A stretch of 20,716 nt of DNA from a virus. The number at the start of each line of letters is the position of its first letter. The stretch's first letter is position 1. The position numbers and the translations under genes were made by a program. The DNA lies in IMG/VR virus record IMGVR_UViG_3300046697_000153, positions 1-20,716 of that record, one strand, 5' to 3'. Under the pieces are notes generated by a model. The model worked only from the letters and a program-made list of their open reading frames with translations. It searched no databases and was not told the origin of the DNA. Shown in pieces: positions 6,341-11,133 of this stretch.

Positions 6341-6362
6341 CCCCGAACGAAAAAGCGTCGGG
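6341..6362. other. Hairpin in control region
   Basis: CCCGAACG and CGTCGGG can pair into a 7-bp stem with one bulged A and an AAAAAG loop. It is the most GC-rich stretch of the control region. No T-run follows directly on the plus strand, so a terminator role is not supported in that direction. It may be an RNA leader structure or a protein-binding palindrome. Confidence 0.35.
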
Positions 6363-6410
6363 TAGAATCATACTATAATCTAATCTTTAAAAAAAAGTAG
6401 GTGAGTCATC

Positions 6411-6500
6411 ATGTGCTGTATGTATATAAATACCTTTTACGTATCAGCAGTTGATAGGTTAAATCAATTTTTGAGAATCAGGAATAATATATTAGCGTAA
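6411..6500 (+). CDS. Possible 29-aa micro-ORF
   Basis: ATG at 6411 is preceded by GTAGGTGAGTCATC, a good ribosome site at normal spacing. The frame encodes MCCMYINTFYVSAVDRLNQF then LRIRNNILA. Its stop overlaps the second operator-like site, and its coding sequence contains a TATA-like box (6421-6431). It has no recognisable family. It could be a real regulatory peptide, a leader peptide, or chance. Confidence 0.3.
   Translation: MCCMYINTFYVSAVDRLNQFLRIRNNILA
6421..6431 (+). promoter_or_regulatory. TATA-like box inside micro-ORF
   Basis: TGTATATAAAT is a strong TATA-like string. It would direct transcription from about 6450, ahead of the second operator-like site at 6495-6512. Position and direction are uncertain. 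Confidence 0.25.
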
Positions 6501-6512
6501 CTTGCGTAAGTT
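6495..6512 (-). promoter_or_regulatory. Operator-like tandem 9-bp repeat (site 2)
   Basis: The minus strand reads AACTTACGC then AAGTTACGC, two adjacent 9-mers, one identical to the first 9-mer of site 1. The site is in the opposite orientation, about 165 bp away. Two copies of the same unusual arrangement in one intergenic region argue for binding by one regulator, possibly with looping. Confidence 0.5.
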
Positions 6513-6560
6513 GTAAACCTTTCACTATACCTAGTCGAACTTCTGCGTGGTGTTTCAGCT

Positions 6561-6662
6561 ATGATTATGGCGAAACAGTTGATTTCTACTGAGGAAGTCC
6601 CTGAAAAGCTGTCGTGGGTGGCACGAATTAAGCTATTTCTAGGATTTAAAGGTCGTGAGTAA
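6561..6662 (+). CDS. Possible 33-aa basic micro-ORF
   Basis: ATG at 6561 opens a frame for MIMAKQLISTEEVPEKLSWV then ARIKLFLGFKGRE. A weak ribosome site (TGGTG) lies 8 nt upstream. The peptide has a plausible amphipathic basic C-terminal helix. Protein-like composition is the only support; no family is recognised. Confidence 0.3.
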   Translation: MIMAKQLISTEEVPEKLSWVARIKLFLGFKGRE

Positions 6663-6702
6663 CTTCTTTTTAATGCCTAACGCATTTACCCCTACTTTGT
6701 AG

Positions 6703-6731
6703 GTAGTATAACCACCTTGCGAGCATACTAC
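6703..6731. repeat. 7-bp inverted repeat upstream of rightward promoter
   Basis: GTAGTAT and ATACTAC are separated by 15 nt, immediately upstream of the TATA-like box at 6746. The position fits an activator or repressor site. It could also be a weak hairpin from an upstream transcript. Confidence 0.3.
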
Positions 6732-6745
6732 TAGTCCTATAATAA

Positions 6746-6754
6746 CTATAAATA
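6746..6754 (+). promoter_or_regulatory. TATA-like box of small-gene operon
   Basis: CTATAAATA lies 48 nt before the first gene's ATG at 6802. The predicted start near 6776-6782 leaves a short leader that contains the ribosome site GAGGTGA (6789-6795). It probably drives the rightward block of small genes. Confidence 0.5.
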
Positions 6755-6801
6755 CTATTGGTGCTATTATAATCTTGTAGGAAACTACGAGGTGAAACAA
6801 A

Positions 6802-7011
6802 ATGTCAGCAACATCTAAATGGATTGCCTTTGTAAATTTCTCAGAGGCGTTTATGTATTACGTAATAATGCCAGCAGTCGTTATCGGCCTTATGGTAGTG
6901 TTTATACCAATCGGAATAATAGCATTAATCGTTTGGTTAATACTCGTTTATCGTCGTCGGGCCGGTGGAGCTGCACGAAAGGCGCGGGATCAAGAACTGT
7001 TGAAAGGCTAA
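6802..7011 (+). CDS. Small membrane protein, 69 aa
   Basis: First gene of the rightward operon, with ribosome site GAGGTGAAACAAA. Residues 18-51 are almost entirely hydrophobic (YYVIMPAVVIGLMVVFIPIG onward), enough for one long span or two tight spans. They are followed by a strongly basic tail (YRRRAGGAARKARDQELLKG) that should lie in the cytoplasm. No family is recognised. A role at the host membrane early in infection is inferred from position only. Confidence 0.65.
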   Translation: MSATSKWIAFVNFSEAFMYYVIMPAVVIGLMVVFIPIGIIALIVWLILVYRRRAGGAARKARDQELLKG

Positions 7012-7031
7012 GGTTAGAAGGAGTTAAAACA

Positions 7032-7169
7032 GTGACTGAATATAAATCAATTAATGTCAAAGATAAAACACATGCACGGTTGCGAGAACTAGGAAGGATG
7101 AATGAGTCGTTTGACGACCTCATAAATCGTATAATCGAAGGATACATCGCGTTCTATCAGGGTGAGTAA
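7032..7169 (+). CDS. Ribbon-helix-helix protein, VapB/DUF7557-like
   Basis: A 45-residue protein from GTG 7032-7034 behind AGAAGGAGTTAAAACA. It reads as a strand KSINVKDKTHARL, then a helix ELGRMNESFDDL and a helix INRIIEGYIAFY. This is the pattern of archaeal VapB-type antitoxins and DUF7557 proteins (strand, then 'LxELGxxxESFDDLIxRII'). No toxin is adjacent, so it more likely acts as a stand-alone DNA-binding regulator. The frame is open further upstream, but that part overlaps the preceding gene in another frame and lacks a ribosome site. It is a candidate binder of the nearby operator-like repeats. Confidence 0.7.
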   Translation: MTEYKSINVKDKTHARLRELGRMNESFDDLINRIIEGYIAFYQGE

Positions 7170-7181
7170 AGAGGGTGAAAA

Positions 7182-7322
7182 ATGATAATTGCCGAAGACA
7201 TACAAGAAATGTTAGACGAGTGTGGAGCTATAGAAACTGCAGTTAAAAAACTTAAAGACAGATTACTTGAAGAATACGCCGAGATGGTGGAGGTCGCAGA
7301 CGCGGCTAATCCTGAGTGGTAA
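7182..7322 (+). CDS. Small acidic helical protein, 46 aa
   Basis: ATG at 7182 follows GAGGGTGAAAA, the standard ribosome site of this operon. The protein (MIIAEDIQEMLDECGAIETA then VKKLKDRLLEEYAEMVEV and on to PEW) is almost wholly helical and acidic, with heptad-like spacing of Leu, Ile and Val that suggests a short coiled coil or dimer. No family is recognised. It follows the ribbon-helix-helix gene by 12 nt. Confidence 0.6.
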   Translation: MIIAEDIQEMLDECGAIETAVKKLKDRLLEEYAEMVEVADAANPEW

Positions 7323-7372
7323 TAGATAGGTAATGATAAAGTAACAAAAGTAACGAAAAAGGAGGCTGAAAA

Positions 7373-7507
7373 ATGACTTGCTATAAAAAGATGTGTGGCG
7401 TTCCTAGCTCATATAAATACAAAAAGGAGTGCGTGATGGGTGTTTCAAAAGATGAAAAGATAGCGTTTCGTGATTGTGGGTATTGTCCAGTTAAACGTTT
7501 GATTTGA
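7373..7507 (+). CDS. Small Cys-rich protein, 44 aa
   Basis: The ribosome site AAAGGAGGCTGAAAA precedes ATG 7373. Cys residues at 3, 8, 20, 35 and 38, with a final CGYC knuckle, suggest a metal-binding fold. The rest is Lys-rich. The 50-nt gap before it holds a tandem AAGTAACAA/AAGTAACGA. No family is recognised. Confidence 0.6.
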   Translation: MTCYKKMCGVPSSYKYKKECVMGVSKDEKIAFRDCGYCPVKRLI

Positions 7508-7527
7508 ATAAGAAAAGGAGGTGAAAA

Positions 7528-7692
7528 ATGACTACTATATTAACACTAAACGGGGAAACTGAAAGACTTTGGCGCGCAATTAAAAAGAATTGGCGTATTA
7601 GTGAACCAGATAGCACTGATGATTATATCCTACTTACACTATTCGGAATGTGGATTGATGAATTTGAGCCAGGTATTGAAAAAAGAGGGTGA
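7528..7692 (+). CDS. Small protein, 54 aa
   Basis: The ribosome site AAAAGGAGGTGAAAA is one of the best in the window. The protein starts MTTILTLNGETERLWRAIKK, contains Trp-rich patches and an acidic middle (SEPDSTDDYILL), and ends EFEPGIEKRG. Its stop codon TGA lies in the ribosome site of the next gene (GAGGGTGAAAA). No family or fold is recognised. Confidence 0.6.
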   Translation: MTTILTLNGETERLWRAIKKNWRISEPDSTDDYILLTLFGMWIDEFEPGIEKRG

Positions 7693-7695
7693 AAA

Positions 7696-7875
7696 ATGAC
7701 TGAAATTTATACGGTTCTCTGTGGGTGTTGTGAGTCTTCCGAAATTGAAAAGATTGAGGTGGGAACCTACAAATTCCTGTGCCGGAAGAATGGGGATGAT
7801 AAAACACCTGAAGAGGTTGGCTATGAAGATAAAAACCACCGTTTTGGCTGCGATGATTTTGAGTTCAACTTGTGA
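7696..7875 (+). CDS. Small Cys-rich protein, 59 aa
   Basis: Starts 3 nt after the preceding stop, with its ribosome site inside that gene's end. The N-terminus MTEIYTVLCGCCESSEIEKI carries a C-x-C-C cluster. Further Cys lie at 29 (KFLCRKNG) and 52 (FGCDDFEF), and a His at 48. The arrangement suggests a small zinc- or iron-binding domain, but no family is recognised. Confidence 0.6.
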   Translation: MTEIYTVLCGCCESSEIEKIEVGTYKFLCRKNGDDKTPEEVGYEDKNHRFGCDDFEFNL

Positions 7876-7885
7876 GGGCTGAAAA

Positions 7886-7972
7886 ATGATTGATGCAAAA
7901 ACGGTCGACTTGATTATTTTATACCTTCTTATGATGTGCGTAGCATTCGTTTTCTTGGCGTTGGTACGGTAG
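7886..7972 (+). CDS. Single-span membrane microprotein, 28 aa
   Basis: ATG 7886 follows GAGGGCTGAAAA, the operon's usual signal. The protein MIDAKTVDLIILYLLMMCVA then FVFLALVR is one membrane span with almost no other content. It is likely real because of its ribosome site and regular placement in the array. The role is unknown. Confidence 0.55.
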   Translation: MIDAKTVDLIILYLLMMCVAFVFLALVR

Positions 7973-7999
7973 TAGGCGGGGCTGAAAAGAGGGTGAAAA

Positions 8000-8185
8000 A
8001 TGACTGATAGTAGATGCAAATGTCTTAAAAATGTACCGTGGAGAGAGAGCTGTATTTATTGCGACCCCGACTTACGACAGTTTACACTAGAGGGGTATAA
8101 TGAAAGTATTGGTATAAAGAAGAAAAATGAGGTGAAAAGAAGAAATGAAAGCAACCTGTTGTGTGCAAGGACACTTAATAGATGA
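8000..8185 (+). CDS. Small Cys-rich basic protein, 61 aa
   Basis: GAGGGTGAAAA precedes ATG 8000. The N-terminal third (MTDSRCKCLKNVPWRESCIY then CDPDL) has a C-x-C plus C-x2-C pattern fitting one zinc site. The C-terminal part is Lys/Arg-rich and overlaps the next gene by 41 nt. Possibly nucleic-acid binding; no family is recognised. Confidence 0.55.
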   Translation: MTDSRCKCLKNVPWRESCIYCDPDLRQFTLEGYNESIGIKKKNEVKRRNESNLLCARTLNR

Positions 8186-8321
8186 GATGTTGGCGTGCGA
8201 TTGTGCCTCTCCGAGCGATTGTGAACATCAGCCGATTTGTGCAGCGATGAAGGCGCTCGAGGCGGCTGGTGTTAAGGAGAAAGGAATGTCCAAAAAGAAA
8301 GGAGGAACCACAAAGAAATGA
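8145..8321 (+). CDS. Small Cys-rich protein, 58 aa, overlapping
   Basis: ATG 8145 follows GAGGTGAAAAGAAGAA and lies inside the preceding gene in another frame. Cys at 5, 6, 18, 20, 26 and 32 form a dense cluster (ACDCASPSDCEHQPICAAM). The tail is Lys-rich. Its stop overlaps the next ATG as ATGA, so the two are coupled. The Cys cluster and coupling support it as a true gene. No family is recognised. Confidence 0.55.
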   Translation: MKATCCVQGHLIDEMLACDCASPSDCEHQPICAAMKALEAAGVKEKGMSKKKGGTTKK

Positions 8322-8638
8322 GTCTCAAGGATGAATTGAATACAGAATGTTTCGCATTTGAAAAACTAGCGGATGAACTTGAATCAGTCCTGGTGGATTT
8401 GCATAATGGGATTGATCCGACGCGCACACGCATACGGTTAAAAATCGTCTGCGCTGAACTACATCTGCAAAGAGAGCGCGTTGACCGGATGGTGAAAGAC
8501 GCAGAGGGCGCCGCACCCGCACCGGAACCAAAGATATCAACATTTAGCAGTGTGTTCCACGGGCCATTTCACGGGGAGGCCCAAGTCGATTTTTCAAAGC
8601 AGTTTGTTTACGATTCTGGTAAGGAGGATGATAGATAG
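8318..8638 (+). CDS. Unknown protein, 106 aa
   Basis: Starts by ATGA overlap and has AAAGGAGGAACCACAAAGAA upstream. Residues 1-63 form two long helices (FEKLADELESVLVDLHNG and RIRLKIVCAELHLQRERVDR) likely to pair as a helical hairpin. A Pro/Ala linker (GAAPAPEPK) leads to a Phe/His-containing tail (FHGPFHGEAQVDFSKQF). Its stop is directly followed by the protease ATG. It may be a partner of that protease, but nothing in the sequence proves it. Confidence 0.6.
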   Translation: MSLKDELNTECFAFEKLADELESVLVDLHNGIDPTRTRIRLKIVCAELHLQRERVDRMVKDAEGAAPAPEPKISTFSSVFHGPFHGEAQVDFSKQFVYDSGKEDDR

Positions 8639-9781
8639 ATGATAACCGTTACTAAGAAAGGTCACGGCCTGGGGTGGAAACCTCAGATGCCGTCACATTT
8701 AGATTACAGATACGAAGATCGCGTGAAGTTGATGGCACCTGAAACGTTGGTGCCAACGGACATAACCAATTTAGTCAGCACAGTCAAGAATCAAGGACAA
8801 CTAGGCGCGTGCGTAGCACACGGAACCACATCAGCCTTTGAGGCGTGTCAGATTAAGGCAGGAATCGAGGCAGTTCTAGGCTGCAGGCTACTGGTCTATC
8901 GCGATGCGAGGATTATTGGCGGCGATTATCCTGGAGATAATGGCTGTAATATCAGAGATGGTATTCACGCAACTGTTCAGGATGGCGTAGCACCTGAAAC
9001 TGATTGGGCTTATGATATAAGCCAGTTCGATACCGCACCGCCAGCGAAAGCAGTCAGCGACGCAGTGAAAGCCGAGTCTACGAGCTACTACTTGCTTGAC
9101 GGCGCCTCAACAACTCAGATGATTGCGAACATAGACAACTGCCTCTGCGTGACGAAGCTTCCAGTGGTTTACGGGATGCCAGTCTACCAGCAATACGAAG
9201 ACGTCGGCAGCGATGGGATCATTGATATGCCAAGCGGCGCATCAATCGGCGGTCACTGCAATGCGTTGTTTGGCGTAACTGGCTTTACTGACGCCGACTA
9301 CTACATCACCCTCAACTCTTGGGGGACAGGATGGGGCAAAGGATACGCCAAATTCAGTGGCGGCTTCGGTTTGATCCCGCGACCGTACATCCGGCAATAC
9401 GCGAGCGACAGTTGGACTATCGCGATGGAGAGTCAGCTTGGGCCGACACCCACCCCCACACCACCTACACCGACTAAGAAAGCGACCCAGATTACCATAA
9501 CCGCTGACAAGTCGTGTTACGGGGTCAATAAACCGGCGACGTTTATTGCCACATTAAAAAGTGGGACTGCTGCGCCTATTGCGGAGCCTATAAAGATTTA
9601 CCACACTCTTGGAGGTGCAACGTATCAGGACAAAGCAGCGTATTCAACGCTGACGTACCAAACGTCCTTCACGTCGCCAGGGATTCGCACCTACTATGCT
9701 TCGTTTGCAGGCAATGCTAGTTACGCGGCATCAGTTAGTTCAGCGTTACCGATCTGCGTATGCAGTGAAATAACCAAGTAG
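8639..9781 (+). CDS. Papain-family (C1) cysteine protease with Ig-like tail
   Basis: A 380-residue protein. The C1 peptidase core carries all catalytic residues: Gln52 and Cys58 in VKNQGQLGACVAHGT (six residues apart as in papain), His206 in IGGHCNALFGV, and Asn226 in TLNSWGTGWGKGYAKF. No signal peptide and no long propeptide is visible. A Thr/Pro linker (TPTPTPPTPTKK, about 270-281) leads to an Ig-like domain (282-380) ending ICVCSEITK, about 60% identical by eye to the tail of the glycosidase-like protein at 2124-3155. AAGGAGGATGATAGATAG precedes the ATG. It may digest host S-layer or envelope protein at entry or lysis, or process virion proteins. Confidence 0.88.
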   Translation: MITVTKKGHGLGWKPQMPSHLDYRYEDRVKLMAPETLVPTDITNLVSTVKNQGQLGACVAHGTTSAFEACQIKAGIEAVLGCRLLVYRDARIIGGDYPGDNGCNIRDGIHATVQDGVAPETDWAYDISQFDTAPPAKAVSDAVKAESTSYYLLDGASTTQMIANIDNCLCVTKLPVVYGMPVYQQYEDVGSDGIIDMPSGASIGGHCNALFGVTGFTDADYYITLNSWGTGWGKGYAKFSGGFGLIPRPYIRQYASDSWTIAMESQLGPTPTPTPPTPTKKATQITITADKSCYGVNKPATFIATLKSGTAAPIAEPIKIYHTLGGATYQDKAAYSTLTYQTSFTSPGIRTYYASFAGNASYAASVSSALPICVCSEITK

Positions 9782-9789
9782 TTTAAAAG
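9782..9789 (+). promoter_or_regulatory. TATA-like box before YkgJ-type gene
   Basis: TTTAAAAG starts two bases after the protease stop. The predicted start near 9808-9815 would give a short leader to ATG 9834, which lacks a ribosome site. Modest support. Confidence 0.3.
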
Positions 9790-9819
9790 GCGCGAGCGGT
9801 CGGGAGCCCGTTTGCGTTC

Positions 9820-9833
9820 CCTTTCTTTTTATT
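9820..9833 (+). terminator. Pyrimidine/T-rich tract, possible archaeal terminator
   Basis: CCCTTTCTTTTTAT lies after the protease gene and a short CGGG-AG-CCCG hairpin. Archaeal RNA polymerase can terminate at such T-rich tracts. It also immediately precedes the next ATG, so it may act only partially. Confidence 0.3.
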
Positions 9834-10220
9834 ATGGTAGAATACTCCGCTTGTGAAAATTGCTTCGGTGTCTGTTGTGCCGGTTTCTCAACGCCCTGCG
9901 CGTTAGGAACCGATGAGGTAGCACGGATCGCAGAATACCTAGAGATTCCCCTGGATGTCTTCAAGGAACTTTATGTTGTGAATGTTGAGATGTCTGAAGC
10001 GAAGCCGTGGACCTTCAAACAAGGAAAACCTTGCAGGTTTTGGACTCAAGGAAGATGCGGAATACACGCTGTTAAGCCTGAAGGGTGCGCCCTCTGGAAA
10101 CCTTACGGTAATAACGGAGAAGCATGCGGTAAGCATTTCAGAAAAGAGAGTGAAGAAGACAAGGCGTTTCCGTGGTGGGATTTGTTAAACCCAAAATGGA
10201 AACCGTGTCCTCCTCGATGA
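9834..10220 (+). CDS. YkgJ-family cysteine cluster protein
   Basis: A 128-residue protein with the family signature C-x2-C-x3-CC at residues 7-15 (SACENCFGVCCAG), then Cys22, Cys67 and Cys75 in PCRFWTQGRCGIH, and GCALWKPYG with Cys85, then Cys98. YkgJ-type proteins chelate zinc or an iron-sulfur cluster; their biochemical role is largely unsettled. It is the last gene of the rightward block and converges on the leftward gene ending at 10243, 22 nt away. The ATG lacks a ribosome site and may be read from its own promoter. Such genes are common in methanogens, so it may be host-derived. Confidence 0.8.
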   Translation: MVEYSACENCFGVCCAGFSTPCALGTDEVARIAEYLEIPLDVFKELYVVNVEMSEAKPWTFKQGKPCRFWTQGRCGIHAVKPEGCALWKPYGNNGEACGKHFRKESEEDKAFPWWDLLNPKWKPCPPR

Positions 10221-10242
10221 CTGCTGTCTCTGTTGCACTGCG

Positions 10243-10632
10243 TTAACGTTTCACTTTAGCATAATAAGACTGCGCTCGCCAATCTTCACAGAGAACATCC
10301 TTGATGCTCTGATAACGCCTGCGTAGGCAGTTGCGCGGGCGAGCGTGATACACGTCGTCTATTCTTGGACTGATCTCAGCGAGATCGTCCACGATTGTAA
10401 TAACCAACTGATGATTATGGTCTTTATAAGGATGATAAAGAAGATGCTCGTATTCTGACGTGAACTTGGTTTCGCTGCACTCCTGGACTTTCTTAGCTAG
10501 TTCGTGGCCGACCATCGCTTGCTTGATTCTTGCCAGTTTGATATTGATCCTGAAGCACTTGATTGCTTCTATAGGGCAAGACGAGACGGGTTTGCAGGGT
10601 TTGTAAGCCATCGGTCTGTTTAGTTTTGTCAC
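10243..10632 (-). CDS. Unknown basic protein, 122-129 aa
   Basis: The frame encodes 129 residues from a GTG at 10630-10632, or 122 from ATG 10609-10611. The GTG lies within AGGTGA, right behind a terminator T-run, so the internal ATG may be the true start. The protein is basic with Cys near the N-terminus (PCKPVSSCPIEAIKC), a strand HQLVITIVDDLAEI, and a C-terminal basic helix. No family is recognised. It is the last gene of the right-hand leftward block and lies behind an intrinsic-type terminator, so it probably has lower or separate expression. Confidence 0.5.
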   Translation of the reverse strand: MTKLNRPMAYKPCKPVSSCPIEAIKCFRINIKLARIKQAMVGHELAKKVQECSETKFTSEYEHLLYHPYKDHNHQLVITIVDDLAEISPRIDDVYHARPRNCLRRRYQSIKDVLCEDWRAQSYYAKVKR

Positions 10633-10633
10633 C

Positions 10634-10669
10634 TAAAAAAATAAAAAAGTAGACTATTTTTTAGTCTAC
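10634..10669 (-). terminator. Intrinsic-type terminator
   Basis: On the minus strand GTAGACTA and TAGTCTAC form a perfect 8-bp stem with an AAAAA loop. It is followed at once by TTTTTTATTTTTTT. The stem overlaps the stop codon of the two-TM gene. This is an unusually clean hairpin plus T-run. Confidence 0.8.
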
Positions 10670-10879
10670 TACTGGCACTTCCATCGTCGTGAAGAGCGTT
10701 ACGAGTCCTGCCAATACTGTTGCTATAAAGCCAACGAACGCAGCTTGCACCGTTGTTAAGACGAAATATTGACCTACTGAATTGACTGTAAACACTAAGA
10801 ATGTCAGAACTACGACTATCGCTGGAAGCCAGCCCATTCCTGTAGCTGGATCAAATACGATCTGTGTCTTGGTTGCCAT
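10661..10879 (-). CDS. Two-span membrane protein, holin-like
   Basis: A 72-residue protein starting at ATG 10877-10879, behind the ideal site GGAGGTGATAAAA; an in-frame ATG five codons earlier is part of that leader. Hydrophobic spans lie at about 18-38 (LPAIVVVLTFLVFTVNSVG) and 46-66 (AAFVGFIATVLAGLVTLF), joined by a short loop. Size and topology fit small viral holins that permeabilise the membrane at lysis, but there is no family-level match. It is bounded by terminators on both sides and shares its leader sequence with the histone-fold gene. Confidence 0.6.
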   Translation of the reverse strand: MATKTQIVFDPATGMGWLPAIVVVLTFLVFTVNSVGQYFVLTTVQAAFVGFIATVLAGLVTLFTTMEVPVVD

Positions 10880-10900
10880 TTTTATCACCTCCATTTAAAT
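10876..10900 (-). repeat. 25-nt duplicated leader, copy 1
   Basis: This segment matches 11108-11132 at 24 of 25 positions. It contains ATTTAAATGGAGGTGATAAA and the start ATGG. Both copies act as the ribosome-binding leader of small genes. Selection for high translation or a recent local duplication could explain it. Confidence 0.7.
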
Positions 10901-10923
10901 AAAAAAGAAGGGCGTTACCCCTC
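10899..10923 (-). terminator. Intrinsic-type terminator after histone-fold gene
   Basis: On the minus strand GAGGGG and CCCTTC pair around a TAACG loop (one G-U pair) and are followed by TTTTTTATT. The stem overlaps the stop codon. The stem is weaker than the one at 10649-10669, so it may attenuate rather than stop transcription. Confidence 0.55.
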
Positions 10924-11111
10924 TAAGCTGTAGGTACATCTTCAGGTTCTACCCGCGTGCGTCCTGCGGCTTGCATTGCTGCAACTGCAGCCTGGGCGAG
11001 TGCAACCTGCTTGTTGATTAACACCTCGATCGCAGCTTTAGCAGCTGCTTCCGAGACTTGTGTCGCGCCAGCGGTCTTGCAGGCTACGCGAAAGGCTTCT
11101 TCACTAACCAT
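10923..11111 (-). CDS. Archaeal-type histone-fold protein
   Basis: A 62-residue protein from ATG 11109-11111 behind GGAGGTGATAAAG. It aligns without gaps to archaeal histones such as HMfB from about residue 8: AGATQVSEAAAKAAIEVL against the AGAERVSDDA region, a central helix ending in AAVAAMQAAGRTRVEPEDV against the ARHAGRKTIKAEDI region. Conserved are the AGA-xx-VS turn, AGR, and the acid pair ED. It ends at PTA, just into helix 3, so it is shorter than most archaeal histones (66-70). The Arg at the first DNA-contact loop is Gln and the Thr in the second is Arg. It likely binds or compacts viral or host DNA, or is packaged. It lies between the transporter and the two-TM gene. Confidence 0.8.
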   Translation of the reverse strand: MVSEEAFRVACKTAGATQVSEAAAKAAIEVLINKQVALAQAAVAAMQAAGRTRVEPEDVPTA

Positions 11112-11132
11112 CTTTATCACCTCCATTTAAAT
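11108..11132 (-). repeat. 25-nt duplicated leader, copy 2
   Basis: Partner of 10876-10900, differing only at the base before the start codon. Here it overlaps the region just after the transporter stop. Confidence 0.7.
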
Positions 11133-11133
11133 C

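Larger units (their letters stand above)
6274..6801. promoter_or_regulatory. Divergent control region
   Basis: About 530 nt separate the leftward HNH gene from the rightward small-gene operon. The region is more AT-rich than its surroundings and holds TATA-like boxes in both directions, two operator-like sites of tandem 9-bp repeats, a 7-bp-stem hairpin, a 7-bp inverted repeat, and two micro-ORFs listed separately. The layout is what a genetic switch would show. No repressor is encoded directly inside it; two ribbon-helix-helix proteins elsewhere in the window (228-428 and 7032-7169) are candidate ligands. Confidence 0.7.

Noticed and set aside
6819-7031. Upstream extension of the ribbon-helix-helix gene at 7032
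   Set aside because: It is out of frame within the membrane-protein gene. The ribosome site AGAAGGAG sits just before GTG 7032, and the fold starts there.
7340-7357. Tandem AAGTAACAA/AAGTAACGA before the gene at 7373, resembling the 9-bp operator repeats
   Set aside because: The core differs (GTAAC against GTTACGC) and it lies inside an operon just before a ribosome site. Too weak to call a third operator.
9718-9730. GTTACGC-like string within the protease gene
   Set aside because: A single copy inside a conserved coding stretch without the tandem arrangement.
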